The translations under genes and the position numbers were made by a program. A DNA stretch of 64,000 nucleotides, from assembly GCA_037447655.1 (NCBI GenBank), contig JBBHKE010000413.1:173042-237041 (forward strand), given 5' to 3'. The stretch is from Zygnema cylindricum. Lineage: Eukaryota > Streptophyta > Zygnematophyceae > Zygnematales > Zygnemataceae. Below the pieces are notes generated by a model. That model was not told where the DNA came from. It saw nothing but the letters and a program-made list of their open reading frames with translations, and ran no database searches. Numbering within the stretch: position 1 is the stretch's first letter; each line of letters opens with the position of its first letter. Positions 1 to 14,736 of the stretch are shown one piece after another.

Positions 1-3000
1 CAGAACAAGAATTGCTATATAATTACAAAAAGAGTTAGAGAAAACATGAAATGTTATCTTAATTACACAAATTATTAGCGATGACAAGAATTGTTACCTA
101 AATTACACAAACTGTTAGCGATAACAAGAATTGTTATCTATATTACAAAAACAATTAGCGATAACAGAAATTGTTACCTAAATTACACAAACAGTTAGCG
201 ATAACCAGAATTGTTACCTAAATTACACAAACAGTTAGCGATAACAAGAATTGTTACCTAAATTACACACATAATTAGCAATAACACGACTTGTTACCTA
301 AATTACACAAAAAGGTAGCACTAACAGGAATTATTATCTAACTTACACAAATTGTTAGCGATAACAATAATTTTTACCTAAATTACACAAGCATTTAGAG
401 ATAACACGAATTGTTACCTAACTTACACAAACTGTTAGCGATAACAAGAATTACACAAATTTTTAGCGCTGACAAGAATTTTTTCCTAACTTACACAAAC
501 TTTTGGCGATAACACGAATTTATATCTAAATTACACAAACACTTAGTAATAACATGTATTGTCATCTAAATTACACAAAATTTAGCGATAACAAAAATTA
601 TTACCTAAATTACACAAACAATTAGAGATAACAAGAATTATTACCTAAATTACACAAACAATTATCAATAACAACAATTGTTACCTAAATTACAGAAACA
701 ATTAGCGATAACACGAATTATTACCTAAATTAAACAAAATGTTAGCGATAACAAGAATTGATACCTAAATTACACAAACAATTAGCGATAACAGGAATTG
801 TAATCTAAATTACACACACTATTAGCGATAATAGGAAATATAATCTAAATTACACAAACTATTAGCAATAACAATAAAAGTTACCTAAATTACACAAACA
901 ATTAGTGATAACAAGAATTGTTACCTAAATTACACAAACAGTTAGCGATAACAGGAATTGTTATCTAAATTATACAAACAATTAGCGATAACAAGAATTG
1001 TTGTCTAAATTACAAAAACAATTAGCGATAACATGAATTGTTACCTAGCTTACACAAACAGTTAGCGATAACAAGAATTGTTATCTAAATTACACAAACT
1101 GTAAGCCATTACAGGAATTGTAATCTAAATTACACAAACTCTTAGCGCTACTATAAATTGTTATCTAACTTACACCAACTGTTAGCGATAACAAGATTGT
1201 TACCTAAATTACACAAACAATTAGCGATAACAAGAATTGTTACCAAAAATAACACAAACAATTAGAGATAACAAGAATTGTTACCTAAATTACAAAAGCA
1301 CTTAGCGATAACGGGAATTGTTATGTAACTTTCACAGACTGTTAGCGCTAATTGTAATTCTTACCTTAATTTCACAAATTCTTTGCGCTAACAGGAATTG
1401 TTTCCTAATTTACAAAAAATATTAGCGATAACAGGAATATATATGTAAATTACACAAACAGTTAACGATAACACGAATTGTTATCTAAATTACACAAACT
1501 GTTAGTGATAAAAGGAATTGTAATCTAAATTACACAAACTCTTAGTGCTAACATGAATTATTATCTAACTTACACAAACTGTTAGAGATAACAAGAATTA
1601 TTACCTAAATTACACAAACAATTAGCAATAACAAGAATTGTTTCCTAAATTACACAAACAGTTAGCGATAACAAGAATTTTAACCTAAATTACACAAACT
1701 GTTAGCGATAACAAAAAATTGTTACCTAAATTACACAAAAAGTTAGCGATAACAGGAATTTTTATCTAACTTACACAAACTTTTAGCGATAACAAGAATT
1801 GTTACCTAAATTTCACAAGCAGTTAGAAATAACACATATTGTTACCTAACATACACAAATTGTTAGCGCTAACAGGAATTGTTACCTAAATTACACAAGC
1901 AGTTAGCAATAACACGAATTGTTATCTAAATTACACAAACTGTTAGCGCTTACATAAATTGTTATCTAACTTACACAAACTGTTAGCGATAACAAGAATT
2001 TTTACCTAAATTACAAAAAACAGTTTGCGATAACAAAAATTGTTATCTAAATTACAAAAACAATTAGCGATAATAAGAATTGTTATCTAAATTACACAAT
2101 CAGTTAGCGATAACAAAAATTGTTATCTAAATTACACAAAATATTAGCGATAACAAGAATTGTTACCTAAATTACACATACAATTAGCGATAACAAGAAT
2201 TGTTACATAAATTACAGAATTAGTTAGCGATAACAGGAATTGTTATCTAACTTACACAAAATGTTAGCGATAATAAGTATTGTTACCTAAATTACAAAAG
2301 CATTTAGAGATAACAGGAATTGTTACGTAACTTACACAGACTGTTAGCGCTAATTGTAATTCTTACCTAAATTACACACACAGTTAGAGATAATAGGAAT
2401 TCTTATGTTAATTACTCAAACGGTTAGCGATAACAAGATTTGTATTCTAAATTACACAAATTGTTACCGCTAAAATTTATTGTTATCTAACTTACACAAA
2501 CTGTTAGCGATAATAGAAATTGTTATCTAAATTACACAAACTGTTAGCAATAACAAGAATTGTTACCTAAATTACACAAACAGTTAGCGATAACAGAAGT
2601 TGTTATCTAAATTACACAAACTATTAGGGATAATAGGAATTGTCACCTAAATTACAAAGAAAGTTAGCGATAACAAGATTTGTTATCTAAATTACACAAA
2701 CAGTTAACGATAACAACAATTATTATCTAAATTACACAAGAAGTTAGCGATAACAATAATTTTTATCTAAATTACACAAACAGTTAGGGATACAATGAAT
2801 TGTTATCTAAATTACACAAATTGTTATCGATAATACGAATTGTTATCTAAATTGCATAAACATTAGCGCTAACATGAATTGTTATCTAACTTACACAAAC
2901 AATTAGCGATAACAAAAATTGTTAACTAAATTAGAAAAATTGTTAGCGATAACAGGAATTGTAATCTAAATTACACAAACTATTAGCGATAACAGGAATT

Positions 3001-6000
3001 GTAATCTAAATTACACACACTATTAGCAATAATAGGAATTATAATCTAAATTACACAAACTATTAGCGATAACAAGAATTGTTACCTAAATTACACAAAC
3101 AATTAGTGATAACAAGAATTGTTACCTAAATTACTCAAACACTTAGCGATAACAGGAATTGTTATCTAAATTATACAAACAATTAGCGATAACAAAAATT
3201 GTTACCTTAATTTCACAAACACTTAGCGATAACAAGAATTGTTACCTAAATTATGGAAACAGTTTGCGAACAAAAATTGTTATCTAAATTACAAAAACAA
3301 TTAGCGATAAAAAGAATTGTTACCTAAATTCACAAACAGTTAGCGATTACAAGAATTGTAATCTAAATTACACAAACTCTTAGCGCTAACATGAATTATT
3401 ATCTAACTTACACAAAAAATTAGCGATAACAAGAATTATTACCTAAATTACACAAAAAATTAGCGATAACAAGAATTATTACCTCAATTACACAAACAAT
3501 TAGCGATAACAAGAATTTACCAAAATTACAAAAACAGATATTGATAACAGGAATTGTTATCTAACTTACACAAACTGTTAGCGATAATAGAAATTGTTAT
3601 CTAACTTACACCAACTGTTAGCGATAACAAGAATTGTTACCTAAATTACACAAACAATTAGCGATAACAAGAATTGTTACCTAAATTAAACAAACAATTA
3701 GAGGTAACAAGAATTGTTACCTAAATTACAGAATTAGTTAGCGATAACAGTAATAGTTATCTAACTTACACAGACTGTAAGCGCTAATTGTAATTCTTAC
3801 CTAAATTTCACAAATTCTTTGCGCTAACAGGAATTGTTTCCTAATTTACAAAAACTATTAGCGATAACAGGAATATATATCTAAATTACACAAACAGTTA
3901 ACGATAACACGAATCGTTATCTAAATTACACAAACTGTTAGCGATAAACGGAATTGTAATCTAAATTACACAAACTCTTAGTGCTAACATGAATTATTAT
4001 CAAACTTACACAAACTGTTAGCTATAACAAGAACTGTTACCTAAATTACACAAAAAATTAGCGATAACAAGAATTATTACCTAAATTACACAAACAATTA
4101 GCGATAACAAGAATTTACCAAAATAACAAAAACAGATATTGATAACAGGAATTGTTATCTAACTTAAACAAAGTGTTAGCGATAAAAGAATTGTTACCTT
4201 AATTACAAAAGCACTTAGTGATAACACGAATTGTTACCTAAATTACACAAATTCTTAGCGATACAGGAATTGTTTCCTAAATTACAAAAACGGTTAGCGA
4301 TAACAAGAATTGTAACCTAAATTACACAAACAATTAGCGATAACAAGAATTGTTACCTAAATTACACAAACAGTTAGCGATAACAAAAATTGTTACCTAA
4401 ATTACACAAACTATTAGAGATAAATAGAAAAGTTACCTAAATTACACAAACAGTTAGCGATAACAAGAATTGTTTCCTAAATTACAGAAACAGTTAGCGA
4501 TAACAAGAATTTTAACCTAAATTTCACAAACTGTTAGCGATAACAAAAATTGTTACCTAAATTACCCAAAAAATTAGCGATAACAGGAATTTTTATCTAA
4601 CTTACACAAACTTTTAGCAATAACAAAAATTGTTACCTAAATTACACAAGCAATTAGAGATAACACATATTGTTACCTAACATACAAAAACTGTTAGCGC
4701 TAACAGGAATTGTTACCCAAAATTACACAAATTTTTAGCGCTAACAATTTTTTTTTCCTAACTTACACAAACTGTTAGCGATAACAAGAATTGTTACCTA
4801 AATTTCACAAGCAGTTAGCGATAACAGGAATTGTTATCTAAATTACATAAACTGTTAGTGCTAACATAAATTGTTATCTAACTTACACAAACTGTTAGCG
4901 ATAACAAGAATTGTTACCTAAATTACAAAAACACTTAGCGATAACAAGAATTGTTACCTAACTTACACACACTTTTAACGCAAACTGTAATTGTTACCTA
5001 AATTACACAAATTCTTAGCGCTAACAAGAATTAATTCATAACTTACACAAACTGTTAGTGATAACAAGAATATATATCTAAATTACAAAAACAGCTAGCG
5101 ATAACACGAATTGTTATCTAAATAACATAAAATATTAGCGATAACAACAATTGTTACCTAAATTACACAATCAATTAGCGATAACAAGAATTGTTACCTA
5201 AATTACACAAGCAATTAGCGATAACATGAATTGTTACCTAAATTACACAAACAACTAGCGATAACAGGAATTGTTCTCTATCTTTCACAAACTGTTAGCG
5301 ATAACAAGATTTTTTACCTAAATTACACAAACAATTAGCGATAACAAGAATTGTAACCTAAATTACACAAACAATTAGCGATAACAAGAATTCATACTTA
5401 TCTTTCTCAAACTGTTAGCAATAACAAGAATTGTTACCTAAATTACACAAGCAGTTAGTGATAACAGAAATTGTTACTTTACTTACACAAAATGTTAGCG
5501 CTAACAAGAATTGTTACCTAAAACACAAAGTGTTAGGGATAACAAGAATTGTTACCTAAATTACACAAACAATTAGCGATAACAAGAATTGTTACCTAAA
5601 TTACAGAAACAGTTAGCGATAACAGGGATTGTTATCTAACTCACACAAACTATTAGCGATAAAAACAATTGTATCTAATTACACAAATTTAGGATAAAAA
5701 ATAGTTACCTAAATTACAAAAGCGCTTAAAGATAACAGGAATTGTTGCCTAATTTACACAAATGTTAGGGCTAACTGGAATTGTTACCTAAATTACACAA
5801 ATTCTTAGCACTAACACGAATTGTTTCCTAACCTATACAAACTTTTAGCAATAACATGAATTGTTACCTAAATTACACAAAAAGTTAGCGATGACACAAA
5901 TTAATATCTAAATTACACAAACTATAAACGATAATAAGAATTGTAATCTAAATTACACAAATTGTTAGTGATAACAAGAATTTTTACCTAATAACACAAA

Positions 6001-9000
6001 CAGTTAGCGATAACAAGAATTATTACCTAAATTACACAAACAGTTAGCGATAACAAGAATTGTCACCTAAATTACACAAAAAGTTAGCGATAACAAGAAT
6101 TGTTCCTAAATTACACACACATTTAGCGATAACAGGAATTGTTACCTAAATTACACAAACAATTAGCGATTACATGAATTGTTATCTAACTTACACAAAC
6201 TGTTAGCGATAACAAGAATTGTTACATTAATTACACAAACAGTTAGCGATAACAAGAATTGTTACCTAAAATACAGAAATAGTTTGCGATAACAAAAATT
6301 GTTATCTAAATTACACAAACAATTAGCAATAACAGGAACTTTTACCTAAATTACACAAACTGTTAGCGATAACAAGAATTGTTACCTAAAGTACACAAAC
6401 AATTAGCGATAACAGGAATTGTTACCTTAATTACACAAAAAGTTAGCAATAACACGAATTGTTATCTAACTTACACAAATTTTTAGCACTAGCAAAAATT
6501 GTTTCCTAACTTACACAAACTGTTAGTAATAAAAGGAATTGTTACCTAAATTACATAGCAGTTAGCGATAACACGAATTGTTATCTAAATTACACAAAAA
6601 GTTAACAATAACACATTTGTTATCTTAATTACACAAACTGTTAGCGCTAACATAAATTGTTATCTAACCAACACAAACTTTTAGCAATAACAAGAATTGT
6701 TACCTAAATCACAAAAGCACTTAGCGATAACAGGAGTTGTTACCTAACTTACACACACTGTTAGCGCTAACTGTAATTGTTACTTAAATTACACAAATTC
6801 TTAGTGCTAACTGTAATTGTTTCCTAACTTACACAAACTGTTAGGAATTACACGAATTGTTATCTAAAATACATAATCTATTAGCGATAACAAGAATTGT
6901 AATCTAAATTACACAAAATGTTAGCGATAACAAGAATTGTTACCTTAATGACACAAACAATTAGTGATAACAAGAATTAATACCTAAATTACACAAGCAG
7001 TTAGCGATAACAAGAATTGTTACCACAATTACAGAAACAATTAGCGATAACAGTAATTGTTAATTATCTTACACAAATTGTTAGAGATAACAAGAATTGT
7101 TACCTAAATTACACAAGCAGTTAGCGATAACAGGAATTGTTATCTAACTTACACAAACTATTAGTGATAAGAAGAATTGTTACCTAAATTACAAAAGCAC
7201 ATTGCGATAACAGGAATTGTAACCTAACTTACACACACTGTTTGAGTTAATTGTAATTCTTACCTAAATTACACAAATTCTTAGCGATAACAAGAATTCT
7301 TTCCTAAATTACACAAACTGTTAGCGATAACAAGAATTGTTACCGAAATTACACAAACAATTAGCGATAACAAGAATTGTTACCTAAATTTAACAAACAG
7401 TTAACGATAACAAAAATTGTGACCTAAATTACACAAACAATTAGCGATAACAAGAATTGTTACCTAAATTTCACAAACAGTTAACGATAACAAGAATTGT
7501 TATCTAACTTACACAAATAGTTAGCGATCACAAGAATTGTTACCTAAATTACAGAAACAGTTACAGATAACAAGAATTGTTACCTAAATTACAAAAGCAC
7601 TTAAAGATAACATAAATGTTGCCTAACTTACACAAACTGTTAGCGCTAATTGGAATTGTTTCCTAACTTACACAAACTGTTAGCAATAAATGGAATTGTT
7701 ACCTAAATTACACAAACAGTTAGCTATAACACGAATTGTTATCTAATTTACACAAACTATTAGCAATAAAAGGAATTGTAATCTAAATTACACAAACTGT
7801 TAGCGCTAGCATGAATTGTTATCTAACTTACACAAACTATTAGCGATAACAATAATTGTTATCTAAATTACACAAACAATTAGCCATAACAAGAATTTGA
7901 CCTAAATTACACAAACAGTTAGCGATACTAAGAATTCTTACCTTAATTACAGAAACAGTTAGCGATAACAGGAATTGTTACCTAACTTACACAAACTGTT
8001 AGCAATATCGGGAAATTTTAATCTAAATTACACAAACTATTAGCGCTAACATGAATTGTTATCTAACTTACAAAAACTGTTAGCGATAACAAGAATTGTT
8101 ACCTAAATTACATAAACAATTAGCGATAACAAGAATTTTACCTAAATTACACAAACAGTTAGCGATACCAAGAATTCTTATCTTAATTAGAGAAACAGTT
8201 AGCGATAACAAGAATTGTTATCTAACTTACACAAAATGTTAGCGATAAGAAGAATTGTTACCTAAATTACAAAAGCACTTAGGGATAACAAGAATTGTTA
8301 CCTAAATTACACAAACAATTAGCGATAACAAGAATTGTTACCTAAATTACACAAACAGTTAGCGATAACAAAAATTGTTACCTTAATTACACAAACAATT
8401 AGCGATCAGAAGAATTGTTACCTAAATTACAGAAACAGTTAGCGATAACAGGAATTGTTACTTTACTTACTCAAAGTGTTAGCGCTAACAAGAATTGTTA
8501 CCTAACTTACAGAAGCAGTTAGCGATAACAAGAATTGTTATCTAACATACACAAAGTGTTAGGGATAACAAGAATTGTTACCTAAATTACACAAACAATT
8601 AGCGATAAAAAGAATTGTTACCTAAATTACAGAAATAGTTAGCGATAACAAGAATTGTTATCTAACTTACACAAACTGTTAGCGATAACAAAAAATTGTA
8701 ATCTTACTAACACAAATTGTTAGCGATAACAAGAATTGTTACCTAAATTACACAAACAATAAGCGATACCAATAATTGTTACCTTTTTATAGATTTAGTT
8801 AGCGATAACAGGAATTGTTATCTAACTTACACAAACTGTTAGTGATAACAAGAATTGTTATCTAACTTACACAATATGTTAGCGATAAGAAAAATTGTTA
8901 CCTAAATTACAAAAGCACTTGAAGATAAGAGGAATTGTTGCCTAACTTACACAAACTGTAAGCGATAGTAAAAATTTATATCTAAATTACACAAACAGTT

Positions 9001-11758
9001 AGCAATAACCTGAATTGTAATCTAACTTACACAATCTGTTATCGATAACAAGAATTGTAACCTAAATTACACAAACAGTTAGCGATTACAAGAATTGTTA
9101 TCTAAATTTTAGAAACTGTTAGCGATAAAAGGAATTCTAATCTAAATTACACAAACTCTTAGCGATAACAAGAATTGTTACCTAAATTACATATACAATT
9201 AGCGATAACAAAAATTATTACCTACGTTAAAGATTCACATAACGATAATAGGAATTGTTATCTAACTTACACAAATTGTTAGCGCTTTCAGGAAGTGTTA
9301 CCTAAATTTCACAAACTGTAAGCGATATCAAAAATTTATATCTAAATTACAGAAACAGTAAGCGATAACACAAATTGTAATCTAAATTACACAAACTGTT
9401 AGTGATAACCTGAATTAAAATCTAAATTACACAAACAGTTAGCGATAACAATAATTGTTACCTAAACTACACAAACAATTAGCGATAACAAGAATTGTAT
9501 CCTAAATTACACAAACAGTTAGCGATAACAAGAATTGTTACCCAAATTACAAAAACAGTTAGCGATAACAAAACAATAATGGTTACCTAACTTACACAAA
9601 ATGTGATCCATAACAAGAATTGTTATCTAACATAAAAGCAGTTAGCGATAACAAGAATATTTACCTAAATTAGACAAACAGTTAACGATAACAAAATTTG
9701 TTACCTAAATTACACAAACAGTTAGCGATAAGAAGAATTGTTACCTAACTTACATAAATTGTTAGCGATAACAATAATTGTTACCTAAATTACACAAACT
9801 TTTAGCAATAATATGAATTGTTACCTAAATTACACAAACAGTTAGCGATGACAAGAATTGTTAACTAAGCTACTGAAACAATTAGCGATAAGAAGAATTC
9901 TAACCTAAATTTTACAAGCAGTCAGCGATAACAAAAATTGTTACCTAACTTACAGAATCTGTGAGCAATAACAACAATCATACCTAAATTACACAAACTG
10001 TTAGCGATTATAGGAGTTGTTGTCTAAATTACACAAATTAATAGGGCTAATAAGAATTGATATATAACTTACACAAAATGTTAGGTATAACAAGAATTGT
10101 TACCTAAATTGCACAAACAATTAGCGATAACAAGAATTTTCACCTAAATTACACAAACAATTAGCGATAACAATAATTGTTACCTAAATTACACAAACAA
10201 CTAGCGATAACAAAAATTGTTACCTAAATTACACAAACAATTAGTGATAACAATAATTGTTACCTAAATTACACAAACAGCTAGCGATAACAGAAATTGT
10301 TACCCAAATTACACAAGCAGTTAGCGATAACATGAATGGTTACCTAACTTACACAAAGTGTTAGCGATAACACGAATTGTTATCTAAATTACACAAACAG
10401 TTAGCAATAACAGGAATTGTCATCTAAATTACACAAACTGTTAGCGCTAACAAGAATGGTTATCTAACTTACACAAACTGTTAGCGATAACAACAATTGT
10501 TATCCATTACACAAACTGTTAGCAATAACAAGAATTGTTTCATGAATTACACAACCACGTAACGCTAACAGGAATTCTAACCTAAATTACACAAAATGTT
10601 TGCGCTAACATGAATTGTTACCTAAATTACACAAACAGTTAGTGAATACAAATATTGTTATCTAACTTACAGAAATTGTTAGCGATAACAACAATTGTTA
10701 CCTAAATTACACAAACTGTAAGCGATAACAGATGTGTCTAAATTACACAAACTATTAGCGCTTATAAGAATTGATATTTAACTTACACTAACTTTTATCT
10801 ATAACAAGAATTGATATTTAACTTACACTAAATTTTATCTATAACAAGAATTGTTACATAAATTACACAAACAGTTAGCGATAAAAAGAGTTGTTACCTA
10901 AATTACAAAAACAATTAGCTATAACAATAATTGTTACCTAAATAACACAAAAAGTTAGCGATCACTAAAAATTGTTACCCAAATTACACAAACTGTTAGC
11001 GATAACATGAATTGTTACCTAAATTACACAAGCAGTCAGCGATAACAAGAATTGTTAATTTACTTACACAAACTGTTAGCGCTAACAAGAATTGTTACCT
11101 AAATTACACAAGCATTTAGCGATAACACGAATTGTTATCTAAATTACACAAATTGTTAGTGATAAGAAAAATTGTTACCTAAATTACACAAGCATTTAGC
11201 GATAACGTGAATTGTTACCAAACTTACAAAAACAGTTAGCGCTAACAGGAATTGTTACCTAAATTACACAAATTCTTAGCACTAACAGGAATATATATCT
11301 AGATTACACAAACAGTTAGCCATAACATCAATTGTTATCTAAATTACTCAAACTATTAGCGATTATAGGTATTGAAATTTAAATTACACAAACTGTTAGC
11401 GATAATAAGAATTGTTACATAAATAATATAAAGAATTAGCGATAACAAGAATTGTTACCTAACTTACACAAACTGTTAGCGCTAATAGGAATTGTTATCT
11501 AACTTACATAAACTGTTAGCGATAACAAGAATTGTTACCTAAATTACACAAGCAGTTAGCGATAACAGGAATTGTTACCTAACTTATAGAAACTGTTAGC
11601 GATAACAAGAATTGTTATCTTAATTACACAATGTGTAAGCGATTACAGGAATTGTTTTCTATATTACACAGACTGTTTGTGCTAAAATACATTGTTACCT
11701 AACTTACACAAAATCTTAGTGCTTATAGGGATTGTTACCTAAATACACAAATTTTTAG
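1..11758. repeat. 40-bp AT-rich satellite array
   Basis: A 40-bp unit repeats head to tail from the first base to 11758, about 290 copies. The core reads AATTACACAAACARTTAGCG followed by ATAACAAGAATTGTTACCTA. Units at 181 and 221 are exactly 40 bases apart. Copies differ by scattered substitutions and small indels. Two flavours recur: 'AAATTAC...GCGATAAC' and 'AACTTAC...GCGCTAAC'. Within a unit, AATTGTT and AACAATT form an inverted repeat. Blocks of rare variants recur in the same order at distances of about 2.4 to 2.8 kb, which points to higher-order duplication. No open frame of interest is present. The left end is cut by the window and the right end stops at a copia LTR. A centromeric, pericentromeric or heterochromatic block is plausible but not shown. 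Confidence 0.97.
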
Positions 11759-12640
11759 TGTTGTTCTGTTGCTGCCACACCAACTGAGGATGAAGATGAT
11801 TCTAGAGTAGACATCACTGAATTCAGATAAGCAAGAAACACTCACAGATGCTCAGAAAAATACACACAACTTTGGAACACAGCCAAAGATAATTTAGTCA
11901 ACCAAATGGCCTACAAATCTGACGCAATGCAGATTATACACAAAGGAACACAACTGCAAATTTACACAAAAATCTGCAAACAGATCTAAGAGATATTTTT
12001 GATCAAAAAATATCAACAATGACTCAGAATAATTTTGATACAACAAGTTCCTAATTCTGAAATGGCTAAGTCCTATATTTATACCTAAAAGATCTATTAT
12101 TCTAAGAGTTAGCAACCACTCACTACCCTAACTAAGCAGAGAAGACATACCAACCATGCATCAATAATATCTAATGTCTGAAAAAAGGATACCTGAATAT
12201 ATAAAAGTATGTCATACAAAATGAATCTGAACCGTGACACTAATCAAACAAAACACGCTTCTGTACAAACTAGAGATAAGTAACCTCATAGTACACCGTG
12301 CATAAACACGTCAAATAATTATAGACGTGGTCCCGAATGACCACCATCCGTCGGCAGCAAATCTTCACCGTCCATCATTTAAAAGTTTCATCCAAGATGA
12401 AACTTTTATGTGACACCTCGGTCTTTATGGTAAACCTGAATAGTACGAACGGATCTTTGTAGAGTGTCTCAATTACCGACGCGTGTCCTGAAGTGTGTCA
12501 CACCGTGAACTCGCTCATTGTTCACTGTAACATTAATTCTGGTACATACAGAACCAGATTTTCACAAAATATTTGAAGTACTCAGATGACACTTCCCTCA
12601 CCTATGAAGCTTAGTGAGGACTAAAGATTTCAAAACAACA
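11759..12640 (-). mobile_element. Ty1/copia 3' LTR of element E (minus strand)
   Basis: Read on the minus strand, the LTR starts TGTTGTTTTGAAATC right after the purine tract CTTTAGGGGAG that follows the RNase H reading frame, and ends ...GAACAACA at 11759 against the satellite. Its last 56 bases hold an ATG (11814) opening a serine-rich frame MSTLESSSSS, the start of Gag, as in LTRs A, B and J. The satellite bases next to it are TTTAG, a candidate target duplication whose partner is not in the window. Confidence 0.8.
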
Positions 12641-12663
12641 CTCCCCTAAAGCTTTAGACTATA

Positions 12664-12983
12664 CTAAACACTTGTACCTCCTACCTCTCTACAAAATTTC
12701 AATTTTGGAGCAGGTAAAGGTTTTGTCATCATGTCTCCCAACATTTTCTCATCAAGTAAGTAGCTTAGTTTCAGAATTCTGGCCATCACCTTTTCCCTCA
12801 CAAAGTGTAACTTAATGTCAATATGCTTGCTTTTGAAATGATGATTAAGATTAGAAGCAATAGCAATAGGAGCTTGATTATCACACCAAATGACTTGAGG
12901 ACCAGACTGCATAAATTTCAGTTCTTGTAAAAGAGACTTTACCCAAAGAAGTTCCTTAACAGCTGAGCTAGCTGCCATGTATT
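12664..12983 (-). pseudogene. copia RNase H, C-terminal fragment of element E
   Basis: About 106 codons of the RNase H end of a Ty1/copia polyprotein. Visible motifs are MAASSAVKELLWVKSLL, the catalytic-region WCDNQ, HHFKSKHIDIKLHFVRE and DMMTKPLPAPKLKF. The frame is cut inside the usual AEYMAASS motif: codon Y is present (12979-12981), then LTR D begins at 12984. The protein is closest to elements A and B here. The upstream rest of E is not found to the right of D, so it was deleted or lies outside the window. Confidence 0.85.
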
Positions 12984-14018
12984 TGTAGAAATTAATGGTT
13001 TTTAAGAATTTTCTAGGTCTGAATAGAAATAAAGAAGCCGAGGCAGTCTACCTCTAACTTCTCTCTCCAACTCTCAAACTTGTCGCAGTCACTGAGAAAT
13101 TGGAGAGGAAGCTAGAGCCATGGCTACCTAGGCTATCCTCGGTTTTCCGGGAATTTTATATTAGTCTAGGGATTAATTACTAAAAGATATGTGCCGGCGA
13201 TAGGATTTGATCCTGGTACCTGCCGGCCGTTAGAGAGAAGATAGCTGGTAGCCTTAGCCGTTAAGTCTAAAAGTAGTCTTACATAATATATAGTACGATA
13301 ATGATTTAATCATGTACACGTAGGATAAATCATTTAACTATAACTGTTAACGGGATACATAGATATGGTAGTGTAAAAGTACGAATTGCGGTACGAATAA
13401 GAAATCAATACCGCGCATTGATTTCGTAAGCGAAACAAATACCGCGCATATATTTATTACGGCTACAATCAAATGCGAGTTTAATCGGACGGCCGGAATT
13501 AGCGTCGAGATCGCGGAAGGAGAATTCGGCGGTTTGTGGGCATCGCCATATCGGATGACACGTGGCGATGTAACATTGGAGCGCGGCATCTCCGAGGATT
13601 AAAAGAGCGAATCTGGATATTCCACGTGTGGAGATTCAAGCCATGTCGTACAATGTCCGTACATAAAGTACACCGGCAGCTCTACTTTTCCGTACATAAC
13701 TGTATTTTGATTGGTTCTGTACATCAGTAGATAGAGTCTGTGAGAGAGATAGGACTTGGAAAAATTAGAAGATAGGACCCTCTCTCCCAGAGAGCTTCTG
13801 TACAAAAGGTCAACTTTGACCCTCTATAACTTACTCCTCAGGGGAGCAAATTCACAGATTCTTTTTGCTATCGACTCAGGGGAGTCTTGCCTTCACAAAG
13901 GTGAAGCTGGTCAGTGTTTTTGTCTGCCAAGGTGGCAGTTATTTTTGCTTAAACACAAAGGGGTCAGGATTATCCTAGAGGCTTCTTGGAAGCTGTCCAC
14001 TCTGAGGACTTATTGAGG
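12984..14018 (+). mobile_element. 5' LTR of copia element D
   Basis: Starts TGTAGAAATTAA, pairing with the LTR at 33885-35149 (TATAGAAATTAA). Shared blocks include CTTGTCGCAGTCACTGA, the AAAGTACACCGGCAGC-type segment and GGCAGTTATT near the 3' end. It runs into a 10-N gap exactly where the LTR should end. It is shorter than the 3' copy partly because that copy carries a MITE. It interrupts the RNase H frame of element E. Confidence 0.82.
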
Positions 14019-14028
14019 NNNNNNNNNN
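14019..14028. other. assembly gap (10 N)
   Basis: Ten undetermined bases at the junction between LTR D and the internal region. The real length is unknown, and the missing 5' LTR of element C could be hidden here. Confidence 0.99.
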
Positions 14029-14736
14029 TTATTAGGTAGGAAGAAGTGCTCGAAGAGAATTAGGAGACTTTCGTGTGAAAACGGAGTAAGCTTAGAAGCC
14101 GAGTGGAAAGTGGAGGTCGAGGAGCAACTCAAGAGGTAGCAGGAGTAGCCTTAGGAGAGGGAACTTAACACAACGGTGTTTACGGAAGAAGAAAAACGCC
14201 AACCAAAAGTCTAAACGAGGAGGAAGTTAGAGTTGAAACAGTTAAATCATGTGAGCCGGTACATTACAGAGCTGAAGAATGTTTTCACTGTTTCAACTCT
14301 AACTTCCAGAAAGGAGAAGGAGGAGGTGGTGGAGCTGGAGGTGAAAGGTGAGCCGAAGATTCGAATGAGGCAAAAGTGTGCTTTCAGAGGATTAAGAGAA
14401 GCTCGTGAAGAAGGATGGATTATTGATTCATGAGCGTCTATACATATGTGTAGAGAAAAACCATTGTTTACATAAATGAGAAACATCCCTACTGTAGAGA
14501 TAGAGTATGGGGATGGGAGAATAGTAAGCACTAATTTAGTGGGATCTGTGGATCTGAGAGTCTTAGTAGATGGAAAGACATCCATACTCACTTTCTCTGA
14601 TATTCTTTTTATTCTAGAGTTCTACAAGAATCTTATCTCTACGTCAATCTTAGATGATAAAGGTTTTGAGACTAGTACTAAGAAAGGAGTCTTTGTTGCT
14701 AGCCAATAGAATTAAGTGTATTTCATAGCTGAAAAA
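14029..14736 (+). pseudogene. copia leader, Gag end and protease fragment (C or D)
   Basis: Non-coding leader to about 14232, then a decayed frame. It contains GWIIDS followed by a stop and ASIHMC, the copia aspartic-protease signature WxxDSGxSxHM with its glycine codon turned into TGA. Downstream lies IEYGDGRIVSTNLVGSV and a GAG-pre-integrase-like stretch that ends at the insertion of B (14737). The frame resumes at 26857 after B. The same segment of the sister element occurs at 30903-30990. It may be D sequence on the left and C sequence on the right, fused by recombination. Confidence 0.75.

Noticed and set aside
1-11758. CRISPR-like or spacer-repeat array
   Set aside because: Units are directly contiguous at 40 bp with no unique spacers, and the setting is a plant nuclear genome.
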